DNA of 64,000 nt from Burkholderiales bacterium (lineage in GTDB: Bacteria; Pseudomonadota; Gammaproteobacteria; Burkholderiales; Burkholderiaceae_C), in the NCBI GenBank assembly GCA_017307865.1, contig JAFKGE010000044.1:1-64000 (forward strand), in the 5' to 3' direction. This document shows, piece after piece, positions 25,421-33,689 of the stretch; position 1 is the first letter of the stretch; each line of letters begins with the position of its first letter. The notes below the pieces were generated by a model. That model had not been told where the DNA came from, searched no databases, and saw nothing but the letters and a program-made list of their open reading frames with translations. A program made the translations under genes and the position numbers.

Positions 25421-28054
25421 ATGCCGCCCGGACTTGCCCAGCCCGTGGCGACGGCACCGCCCGCGGCCAGCTACCGCCAGGACAAGCAGGCGCTGCTGGC
25501 CCGGCTGCGGCACGTGGCCCTGTCCACCCGCAGCGTGGACGGCGCCCTGCGCCACCTGACTCTGCTCACCGACGACACCTTGCGCAGCCTGTGGCAGGCC
25601 TGCGGCTTCGACGGCACCTGCGCCCTGCTGGCCGTGGGCGGCTACGGCCGCGCCGAGCTGTTTCCGTATTCCGACGTCGACGTGCTGCTGCTGCTGCCCG
25701 AAGGCAGCGATCCGGCGCGCGACGCGGCGCTGCGCGAGCGCATCGAATCCTTCATCGGCCAGTGCTGGGACGCCGGCCTGGAAATCGGCGCCAGCGTGCG
25801 CACGGTGGCCGAGTCGCTGCAGACCGCCGCCGCCGACATCACGGTGCAGACCGCGCTGCTGGAGGCGCGCCGCATCGCCGGCAGCCGCACGCTGTTCGCC
25901 CGGTTCGAGCAGCGCTTTGCCGCCGCGCTGGACGCGCTGGACTTCTTTGTCGCCAAGCGGCTGGAGATGCGCCAGCGCCACCTCAAGTACGAGGACACGC
26001 CCTACGCGCTGGAGCCCAACTGCAAGGAGTCGCCCGGCGGCCTGCGCGATTTGCACATCATCGGCTGGGCCATGCGCGCGGCCGGCATCGGCCAGCGCTG
26101 GGACGACCTGGCGCGCGCCGGCCTGGCCACCGCGCTCGAAGTGCGCCAGCTGCGCCGCAACGAGGCCCTGCTGGCGCGCGTGCGCATGCACCTGCACCTG
26201 GTCGCGGGCCGGCGCGAGGACCGGCTGGTGTTCGACCTGCAAGGCGCCGTGGCCGCATCCTTCGGCCTGGCCGACCGCATCACGCCCGACGGCCGCCTGG
26301 CCCTGCGCGCCAGCGAGCTGCTGATGCGGCGCTACTACTGGGCCGCCAAGGCGGTGGTGCAGCTCAACCAGATCCTGCTGCAGGTGATCGAGGAGCGCCT
26401 GCGCGCCGAGCGCGGCGAGCCCGCCCCGGCGCTGCGGCCGCTCAACGCGCGCTTTCTGGAGCGCGCCGGCCTGCTGGAGGTGGCCGACGACGCGCTTTAC
26501 ACGCGCCAGCCGCACGCCATCCTGGAAAGCTTCCTGCTGCTGGAGCGCGTGCCCGGCGTCAAGGGCTTTTCGGCCCGCACGCTGCGCGCGCTCTACAACG
26601 CGCGCACCACCATGGACCGGCGCTTTCGCGCCGACCCGGTCAACCGCCAGCAGTTTCTGGCCCTGCTGCAGCAGCCGCAGGGCATCACGCGCGCCTTCCG
26701 GCTGATGAACCAGACCTCGGTGCTGGGCCGCACGCTGTGGCCGTTTCGGCGCATCGTCGGGCAGATGCAGCACGACCTGTTTCACGTCTACACGGTCGAC
26801 CAGCACATCCTGATGGTGCTGCGCAACGTGCGGCGCTTCTTCATCCCCGAGCACGCGCACGAATACCCCTTCTGCTCGCAGCTGGCCGCCGGCTGGGACC
26901 AGCCCTGGCTGCTGTACGTGGCGGCGCTGTTTCACGACATCGCCAAGGGGCGCGGCGGCGACCACTCGCAGCTGGGCGCGCGCGAGGTCGGGCGCTTCGC
27001 GCGCCAGCACGGCATTGCCCGCGCCGACCGCGAGCTGCTTGAATTCCTGGTGCGCGAGCACCTGTCCATGAGCCAGGTGGCGCAGCAGCAGGACCTGGGC
27101 GACCCGGACGTGGTGGCCGCCTTTGCCCGCCGCGTCGGCCACGAGCGGCGCCTGACCGCGCTGTACCTGCTGACGGTGGCCGACGTGCGCGGCACCAGCC
27201 CCACGGTGTGGAGCGCCTGGAAGGGCAAGCTGCTGGAAGACCTGTACCGCCTGACGGTGCGCGCGCTGGGCGGGCGCGCGCCCGACCGCGACGCCGTGGT
27301 CGAGGCGCGCAAGCGCCAGGCGCTGGCCGAGCTGTCGCGCCGGGCCGGCCACACGGTGGCGCCGCCGCCGCTGTGGCAGACCTTGGACGTGGCCTACTTC
27401 ATGCGCCACGACGCCGGCGACATCGCCTGGCACGCCTACGAGATCGCCCTGCAGGGCCCCGGCGCCAGCACCACGCCGCGCGTGCGCGCGCGCCGCTCGC
27501 CGCTGGGCGAAGGCCTGCAGGTGCTGGTGCACGCCAGCCTGCGCGACGAGCTGTTCGCGCGCATCTGCGGCTACTTCGACCGCGCCGACCTGTCGATCCA
27601 GGACGCCAAGGTCCACAGCACGCGCGACGGCTGGGCGCTGGACACCTTCCAGGTCGTGAGCGACCTGCTGCCCGAGGAAGCCCCGGCGCTGATGGCCCGC
27701 ATCGAGGCCGAGCTGCCCGCCGCCGTCGACAGCCTGCGCCCGCTGGCGCCGCCGCGCCTGGGCCGCGTGTCGCGCCGCGTGCGCAGCTTTCCGGTGGCGC
27801 CCCACGTCGACCTGCGCCCCGACGAAAAGGCCCAGCACTGGCTGCTGTCCGTGTCGGCCAGCGACCGCACCGGCCTGCTCTACAGCATGGCGCGCGTGCT
27901 GGCGGCCCACGCCATCAGTGTCGAACTGGCCAAGGTGACGACCCTGGGCGAGCGGGTGGAAGACACGTTCCTGCTGCGCGGCGAACAGCTGCAGCCCGAG
28001 CGCACGCGCGTGACCATCGAGCAGGAGCTGCTGCAGGCGCTGGAGCCGGGTTGA
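25421..28054 (+). CDS. glnD: PII uridylyltransferase / uridylyl-removing enzyme
   Basis: This bifunctional nitrogen sensor uridylylates PII under nitrogen limitation and deuridylylates it with glutamine. The 877-residue product has the nucleotidyltransferase motif GGYGRAELFPYSDVDVLLL near residue 69, a GlnD-type PII-UTase domain, an HD domain with HDIAKGRGGDHS near residue 506, and two C-terminal ACT domains. The first ATG (25421) is used. The gene is convergent with hsdR, only 6 bp between stops, without a visible terminator. Confidence 0.96.
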   Translation: MPPGLAQPVATAPPAASYRQDKQALLARLRHVALSTRSVDGALRHLTLLTDDTLRSLWQACGFDGTCALLAVGGYGRAELFPYSDVDVLLLLPEGSDPARDAALRERIESFIGQCWDAGLEIGASVRTVAESLQTAAADITVQTALLEARRIAGSRTLFARFEQRFAAALDALDFFVAKRLEMRQRHLKYEDTPYALEPNCKESPGGLRDLHIIGWAMRAAGIGQRWDDLARAGLATALEVRQLRRNEALLARVRMHLHLVAGRREDRLVFDLQGAVAASFGLADRITPDGRLALRASELLMRRYYWAAKAVVQLNQILLQVIEERLRAERGEPAPALRPLNARFLERAGLLEVADDALYTRQPHAILESFLLLERVPGVKGFSARTLRALYNARTTMDRRFRADPVNRQQFLALLQQPQGITRAFRLMNQTSVLGRTLWPFRRIVGQMQHDLFHVYTVDQHILMVLRNVRRFFIPEHAHEYPFCSQLAAGWDQPWLLYVAALFHDIAKGRGGDHSQLGAREVGRFARQHGIARADRELLEFLVREHLSMSQVAQQQDLGDPDVVAAFARRVGHERRLTALYLLTVADVRGTSPTVWSAWKGKLLEDLYRLTVRALGGRAPDRDAVVEARKRQALAELSRRAGHTVAPPPLWQTLDVAYFMRHDAGDIAWHAYEIALQGPGASTTPRVRARRSPLGEGLQVLVHASLRDELFARICGYFDRADLSIQDAKVHSTRDGWALDTFQVVSDLLPEEAPALMARIEAELPAAVDSLRPLAPPRLGRVSRRVRSFPVAPHVDLRPDEKAQHWLLSVSASDRTGLLYSMARVLAAHAISVELAKVTTLGERVEDTFLLRGEQLQPERTRVTIEQELLQALEPG

Positions 28055-28060
28055 GCGCCC

Positions 28061-31000
28061 TCAATGCACCGCCGCCGAGTGCAGCTGCCGCTCCACATAC
28101 TGGTAGATCACCTCGGCGCGCGCCTCGATGTCCTCGCTGGAGAATTCGCCGGGCATGCCGTCCAGCAGGCGGTCGATGATGGCTGCCTTCATTCGGGCCT
28201 GCGATGAAGCCCGGTCGCGCAGGTCGCCAAATTCGTAACGGCGTTGCTCCACCGTCTCCATCAGCGCCTGCGCCACCTTCCTGATCTTGTCGATGTCCCC
28301 TTTGGTAATGCTGGCCTTGTCCTTGGACAGCAGGTCGAACACCGCCAGTTCTTTCCCGGTCTTGAACCCCTCGCGGATGTAGCGTTGCTCCTCCTGATCC
28401 AGCGTGTCGTGCAGCTTCATCAGCGCGTCGAAAACGCGCTGGATCTCGGCGTCGTCCTTGTCCTTGTTGTAGTCGGCAATGATCGCCTGATAGCGTTGGT
28501 AGAGGTCCACCCGGCCAGGGTTTTCCGCCATCATGCGGGCCAGCCGCGCTTCGATCCGCTCCTGCAAGGTCAGCACCGCCGCCTCCTGGTAGGGCGACTT
28601 GGCGAACTCCGCCCGCAGGCGTTCAAAGTCGATGCCCGACAGGTCGTATTGCCTGGCGGGCTGGTTCGCCTGCCCCTTGGGCGCAACCTCCAATGAGGCA
28701 TCGATCACGCCGCGAATCTCTTGCATGATCGCGACAATGTCCACCTTCGGCTTGGGTTTTTGCAGCAGGTTGTAGAGGGCCGCAATGGCGTTTTCCTGCG
28801 GCTCCCAGGCAAACAGGCCGGCGTTGGGGAACAAGCCCCGGAACCGGTCGAAAACATCTTCGGCCAGCACCTGGAACGTCTTTTTGCTTTCTGCGCTGTT
28901 GCTGAGCGCGTTTTTCGCCTTCAGCAACTCGACCCAGGTTTCTTCGCCCTCCTCGGCGCGCACCAGGGCATCCAGCGCGTAGCCCACGGTGGTCAGATGG
29001 GCTTGCACCTTGCCAATGGCCGCCGCGTATTCCGCCAGCGCCTGATCCTCATCGAACAGCGGGTCGGCCGGGACGCCTTTGTCACCCTGCGCGTAGATCG
29101 CCAGCGCCTGGCGCAGGCTCTTGAGCATTCCGTTGTAGTCGATGATGAGGCCGTTCTTCTTGTGCGCCGCCACCCGGTTGACGCGCGCTATGGCCTGCAT
29201 CAGGGTGTGCCCCTTCATGGGCTTGTCCAGGTACAGCGTGGCCAGCGGCTTCACGTCAAAACCGGTCAGCCACATGGCGCACACCACGGCCACGCGAAAC
29301 GGGTGCTTGGCTTCCTTGAAGCATTTGTCCAGGGCAACGCCGCCAAGGCCCTTGGCGATCACCTCGCGGTAGGGCCGCACGTCGATACCCTCGGCGGCAA
29401 AGTCTTTCACCTCGTTCTGCTCGGGGCTGAAGACCGGGTGAATCTGCGTGTCGGCCATCCAGGCAATCTGCGCGCGCAGGCGGGCCACAAACGCCGTTTC
29501 GGGCTTGCCAGCCTTGGCAAAGTATTCCTCTTCCTTCTGCAGCTTGCCTTGCAGCTCTGCCATCTTGGCCTGCCACCCGGCCTTGATGCGCTCGGCCATC
29601 CTCGCGCAGGTGATTTTGTCGATGCACACCAGCATGGCCTTGGCGTTGCCGCCGTACTGGGGCGGGCTGCCGGGCTTCACCGGCGGCTCCATCAGGCGCC
29701 AGCGCTGGTGAAAGTGCTCCACAAAATCCGTGGCCACGTCGTTCAGGTGCGTGTCCGAGGTAAACACCGGGTAGTCCCGCGCCAGCTCGCGGTAGAGCTT
29801 TTCCTCCTGCTCCTCGCTCAGCTCGCCATCGGCGCGGGCCGCGTCAATGCGCTCCTCGATGCGCCGGTTCAGCTCCGGGTCCACGATGCGCAGCTTCTCG
29901 CCCCGGTTCTCGTAATACAGGGGCAGCGTGGCGCCGTCCGACACCGCGCGCTGAAAGTCATAGACCGACACATAGGGGCCAAACACCTGCTCGGTCACGC
30001 TGCGCTCAGGCCCGTCGATCAGCGGCGTGCCGGTAAAGCCGATGAACCTGGCGCGTTGCAAGGCCATGCGCATGTTCAGGGCCAAACGGCCATACTGGGT
30101 GCGGTGCGCCTCGTCGGACACCACGATCACGTCCTGGCGCTGGTTCCACGGCGCGGTCACGCGCTTGCGGAACTTGTGGATCAGGCTGAACACGTAGCGC
30201 CGGTTTTCGTCCTTCAGCAGCCGCTCCAGCCCCTCGGCCCCGGTGGCCTTGTCGCCCTTGCTGGTGGAGACGCCGCAACCGACGAAGGTCTTGTAAATCT
30301 GCTCATCCAGCTCCTTGCGGTCCGTCAGCAGCACAAAGGTGTAGGCCGCAGACACCTTGCGGTGCACCTTCTGGCAGAAGAACACCATGGAATAGCTTTT
30401 GCCGCTGCCCTGCGTGTGCCAGAACACGCCCAGTTTGCCCGCCAGCACATCGGCATCGCCCGCCTGCAGCTTGGCAATGGCCTTGTTCACGCCCAGGTAC
30501 TGGTGGTTGCGCGCCACCACCTTCACCGTGTGATCCTCGCTGCGGTCAAACAACGTGAAGTTCTCCACCAGGTCCAGCAACGCGCCCTTGGCACACAGGC
30601 CGCGCAGCAGAATGGGCAACAGCGGCTGCAGCGGCGCCTCGTCATGCCGGGGGGCCGGGTCGGGGTCGTCTTCGTCCAGGCGCTTGCAGCGGTAGAAGTG
30701 GTCCCAGCTGCTGGTGATGGAGCCGTAGCGCGCGTCCAGCCCGTTGGAGACAACCACCAGCGCGTTGTAGTGAAACAGATGCGGAATGGTGTCCCTGTAG
30801 TCGGTGTAGTTGTCGTCAAACGCCGCCTTCAGCCCCTTGTCATGGCGCTTGAGCTCGACAAACACCAGCGGCAGGCCGTTGACGAAGCCCACCAGGTCGC
30901 AGCGCCGCCGGAAGGGGCCGCTGTGCACCCACAGCTCGCGCACTACCAAAAAATCGTTCGCCTCGGGGCGCTCGAAGTCAATCACCGCCACATGCACGTC

Positions 31001-31360
31001 CTGCGCCGGGTCGCCGCCGGGCGACTTCAGGGTGATGCCGTCCCGCATCAGGCGCCACTGGGTCTCGTTGTGCTGCAGCAGTGTCTTGCTGGGGTCGGCG
31101 TCCAGCAGCAGCTCCTGCGCCTGCGCCAGCCTGGTGCGGCCCTCGGGCGTGGCCGCCAGCTGCGGGTTCAGCCGCGCCAGCGCCGCCTGCAGCTCGCGCA
31201 CCAGCACCACCTCGCCCGCGTGGGCGCGCCCCAGCAGCGAGTCGGGGCCAAAGGTTTCGGCCTGAAAGGCATACACCGAGCGCCAGCCCAGCACCTGCTC
31301 CAGCAGCCGGGCGGCAGGTTCCTGGATGTTGGTGTCTTCGGAGTAGGCGTTGCGGGTCAT
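28061..31360 (-). CDS. hsdR: Type I restriction enzyme, HsdR subunit
   Basis: This is the motor and nuclease subunit of a type I restriction-modification system. The 1099-residue product has an N-terminal PDDEXK nuclease core (CDLVGFVNGLPLVFVELK), Walker A GSGKSYSMVF near residue 316, a DEAH-like box (VVSDEAHRTQYG) and later helicase motifs (GFTGTPL, QAIARVNR). It is the last gene of the operon, 32 bp after the DUF1016 gene, and appears intact. Confidence 0.95.
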   Translation of the reverse strand: MTRNAYSEDTNIQEPAARLLEQVLGWRSVYAFQAETFGPDSLLGRAHAGEVVLVRELQAALARLNPQLAATPEGRTRLAQAQELLLDADPSKTLLQHNETQWRLMRDGITLKSPGGDPAQDVHVAVIDFERPEANDFLVVRELWVHSGPFRRRCDLVGFVNGLPLVFVELKRHDKGLKAAFDDNYTDYRDTIPHLFHYNALVVVSNGLDARYGSITSSWDHFYRCKRLDEDDPDPAPRHDEAPLQPLLPILLRGLCAKGALLDLVENFTLFDRSEDHTVKVVARNHQYLGVNKAIAKLQAGDADVLAGKLGVFWHTQGSGKSYSMVFFCQKVHRKVSAAYTFVLLTDRKELDEQIYKTFVGCGVSTSKGDKATGAEGLERLLKDENRRYVFSLIHKFRKRVTAPWNQRQDVIVVSDEAHRTQYGRLALNMRMALQRARFIGFTGTPLIDGPERSVTEQVFGPYVSVYDFQRAVSDGATLPLYYENRGEKLRIVDPELNRRIEERIDAARADGELSEEQEEKLYRELARDYPVFTSDTHLNDVATDFVEHFHQRWRLMEPPVKPGSPPQYGGNAKAMLVCIDKITCARMAERIKAGWQAKMAELQGKLQKEEEYFAKAGKPETAFVARLRAQIAWMADTQIHPVFSPEQNEVKDFAAEGIDVRPYREVIAKGLGGVALDKCFKEAKHPFRVAVVCAMWLTGFDVKPLATLYLDKPMKGHTLMQAIARVNRVAAHKKNGLIIDYNGMLKSLRQALAIYAQGDKGVPADPLFDEDQALAEYAAAIGKVQAHLTTVGYALDALVRAEEGEETWVELLKAKNALSNSAESKKTFQVLAEDVFDRFRGLFPNAGLFAWEPQENAIAALYNLLQKPKPKVDIVAIMQEIRGVIDASLEVAPKGQANQPARQYDLSGIDFERLRAEFAKSPYQEAAVLTLQERIEARLARMMAENPGRVDLYQRYQAIIADYNKDKDDAEIQRVFDALMKLHDTLDQEEQRYIREGFKTGKELAVFDLLSKDKASITKGDIDKIRKVAQALMETVEQRRYEFGDLRDRASSQARMKAAIIDRLLDGMPGEFSSEDIEARAEVIYQYVERQLHSAAVH

Positions 31361-31392
31361 GCGGTCGGCGTTTTGCGGCAGGCGTTTGGCGG

Positions 31393-32448
31393 TCAGTGGC
31401 GGCTATTTTCCAGATCGGCGTCGAACTCCGCCTCCAGGCGTTCGATGCTGGGCAGCTGGTCGCGCAGCGCCTCGGGCAGGATGTGCGACAGCTCGTAGCT
31501 CGCCAGCCCCAGCGGCTTGTGGATGTCCGACAGCGCGTATTCCGCCACCAGCCGGTCCTTGCTTTTGCACAGCAGCAGGCCAATCGTGGGCGCATCCTGC
31601 GGGCCACGCAGTTGGGCGTCCACGGCCTTCAGGTAGAAGTTGAGCTTGCCGGCAAACTCCGGCTCGAAGTCCACGGTCTTGAGCTCCACCACCACGTAGC
31701 AATGCAGGCGTGCGTGGTAGAAAAGCAGGTCCAGAAAAAACTCGCGTTCGCCCACCTGCAAAGGCACCTGGCGACCCATGTAGGCAAAGCCCGCGCCCAG
31801 CTCCAGCAAAAATTGCGTGATGTGCTCGGTCAGCGCGGCCTCCAGCTCGCGCTCGGTGTGCTCGGGCGTCAGGCTCAAGAAGTCGAACACATAGGGGTCT
31901 TTCAGCACCTGCGCCGCCAGGTCGGACTGCGGGGCGGGCAGCGTTTGCGCAAAGTTGTGCAGCGCCTGCCCCTGGCGCTGCCACAGCCCGCTTTCGATCT
32001 GGTGCGTCAGCACCGCGCGGCTCCAGCCGTGCTGCCGGGTTTGCTGCACGTAGAAAAGCGCCTGGGCGGGGTCGGGGCATTTGCTCACAATCACCACGTT
32101 GTGCCACCAGGGGATGGCGAACAATTGCGAAGCAGCCTGCTTCGCAATTGCCGCATCAACGCTCCAGAACTGATGCCAGCGCCGGATGTGTTCCAGATTG
32201 CGCCTGGAAAAGCCCTTGACCTGCGGAAACTCGCGCATCAAGTCCTGGCTGAGCCGCGCCAGAAAGCCGCTGCCCCACTGCGCCCGCGCCTGCTGCGCGG
32301 CTATGTCTGCCCCCAGCGCCCAGTAGAACTGCAGCAGCTCGGTATTGACCGCCACCGCCGCCTTCAGCTGCACCTGCCGAAAGCGGCTCTTGAGCGCCGT
32401 CAGCCACTGGGCGTAGGCCGGGTTGTGCGAGGCAGGGGTGGAGGTCAT
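31393..32448 (-). CDS. DUF1016 PDDEXK nuclease family protein (YhcG-like)
   Basis: The 351-residue product has the N-terminal DUF1016 domain (LGADIAAQQARAQWGSGFLARL, SRRNLEHIRRWHQFW) and a C-terminal PDDEXK fold with LDLLFYH and VVVELKTVDFEPE, so the Asp and Glu-x-Lys residues are present. Members are often found inside type I restriction loci; their role is not settled. It starts within the hsdS stop (4-bp overlap) and is followed by hsdR, so it is translated as part of this operon. Confidence 0.9.
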   Translation of the reverse strand: MTSTPASHNPAYAQWLTALKSRFRQVQLKAAVAVNTELLQFYWALGADIAAQQARAQWGSGFLARLSQDLMREFPQVKGFSRRNLEHIRRWHQFWSVDAAIAKQAASQLFAIPWWHNVVIVSKCPDPAQALFYVQQTRQHGWSRAVLTHQIESGLWQRQGQALHNFAQTLPAPQSDLAAQVLKDPYVFDFLSLTPEHTERELEAALTEHITQFLLELGAGFAYMGRQVPLQVGEREFFLDLLFYHARLHCYVVVELKTVDFEPEFAGKLNFYLKAVDAQLRGPQDAPTIGLLLCKSKDRLVAEYALSDIHKPLGLASYELSHILPEALRDQLPSIERLEAEFDADLENSRH

Positions 32449-33689
32449 GCGGCCATCTCCTCGGGCAGGCGGATACCGGAAACATCGAGCCGGCCGGACA
32501 TGAGTTTGGGCAAGAGTAGGTCGCGGGCTTGGGCGAGTTGCTGGTTTTGTAACAGCAATGTCTCCACCTGCTGAAAAAGAGGCTGGACAGCGTTGCCAAA
32601 TGCTTTTGTTACCTCAGCCTCGGGGAGTACGAAAGGGATCACTTTGAAAGTGTCAACGACGATTGCGTCGAAGACACCACCGACGGCAACTTGCTTGAAG
32701 TGCTCCACCGCATCCTTGATTGCAGCAAACAGGAATAAATCGTGATATTCCTGTTTTGGCTTCAGCGCATAGCAAGACTGGTTCATCGCCATTGGTCTCT
32801 GGGCCAACGCCACTTTTCCTACAGTGCCACGTGCCGTAATGAACGTGGTGTTCTTCGCAAAAAGTCGGCTATTGCAACTGGCTAGTCCAGTTTCGGTCAA
32901 TGTCTTTTCGGTACCAAGAACGTAATACGCATCGGGGCTGTCTTTCGGCGTGAAGAAAGGAATATCACCGCCCCAGTAATGCTCAACGCCCGTCTTTGGA
33001 GTTCCTCCGCTCAGGATAGAAATGAAGTCATGCGCCGAACCCTGTTGCCACCCCTGCGGCACCCCGTCCTTCACCTCGACCTGCTCATGGCCCGGAAAGC
33101 GCAGGTGCACGAACCATTCGCGGTAGAGGCGGCGGGCGGCGTCTTCGAGCAGGGCGATGCGGCGCTGGTTGGTGGCGATCAGGTCGTCGTAGGCTGACAG
33201 GACTTCCGCAATCCGCTTTTGCTCTTCTAACGTAGGAACGAGTACCTCGAATTCCGGGAATGTGGTCAAGGGAATGCGATCAACCGTCGCACCTGTCAGC
33301 GTATTCGCTTCGATCTGCGCGCGCCATGTCGGCGAAAAGAAGTAGTAGAAAAGAAAGCGATGGTCGATCTGGAATGGGTCGGGGCGAATGAGTGCCGTGC
33401 GCCGCCCCAAGCAGCACCTGAAGCCCTCCGGAATGATCGCGTAGCGGTTCAGCGTGGCTTCGTACGTGAAAACAATGTCATTGGGCTGCGGCGTGACACG
33501 GCGGGTCCACTTCGCCAAATCACGTTCTGCTACCCATCTGGCGGCTGTCACATCGATCCGCCCGTCTGGCAGCAGATTCGGTATGCCAAGAAATACTGCA
33601 GCGCCCTCGTCGTGGAGTTCCGGCGTTGCATGGGGGCCGTCATAGACACCGATGGAAACTTCCCGGATGGTCTTCACGCCCGCTGTCAT
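32445..33689 (-). CDS. hsdS: Type I restriction enzyme, HsdS specificity subunit
   Basis: This subunit sets the DNA target of both methylation and cleavage. The 414-residue product has two target-recognition domains (about 1-150 and 215-365), each followed by a conserved helical spacer (LEEQKRIAEVLSAYDDLIATN, and a C-terminal LLQNQQLAQARDLLLPKLMSG). The second domain is markedly less GC-rich than the flanking DNA, as expected for exchangeable domains. It overlaps hsdM and the DUF1016 gene by 4 bp each. Confidence 0.93.
   Translation of the reverse strand: MTAGVKTIREVSIGVYDGPHATPELHDEGAAVFLGIPNLLPDGRIDVTAARWVAERDLAKWTRRVTPQPNDIVFTYEATLNRYAIIPEGFRCCLGRRTALIRPDPFQIDHRFLFYYFFSPTWRAQIEANTLTGATVDRIPLTTFPEFEVLVPTLEEQKRIAEVLSAYDDLIATNQRRIALLEDAARRLYREWFVHLRFPGHEQVEVKDGVPQGWQQGSAHDFISILSGGTPKTGVEHYWGGDIPFFTPKDSPDAYYVLGTEKTLTETGLASCNSRLFAKNTTFITARGTVGKVALAQRPMAMNQSCYALKPKQEYHDLFLFAAIKDAVEHFKQVAVGGVFDAIVVDTFKVIPFVLPEAEVTKAFGNAVQPLFQQVETLLLQNQQLAQARDLLLPKLMSGRLDVSGIRLPEEMAA

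Noticed and set aside
28721-31498. A 925-residue plus-strand open frame opposite hsdR
   Set aside because: HsdR on the minus strand has all expected motifs; the opposite frame has no recognisable domain and is a shadow.
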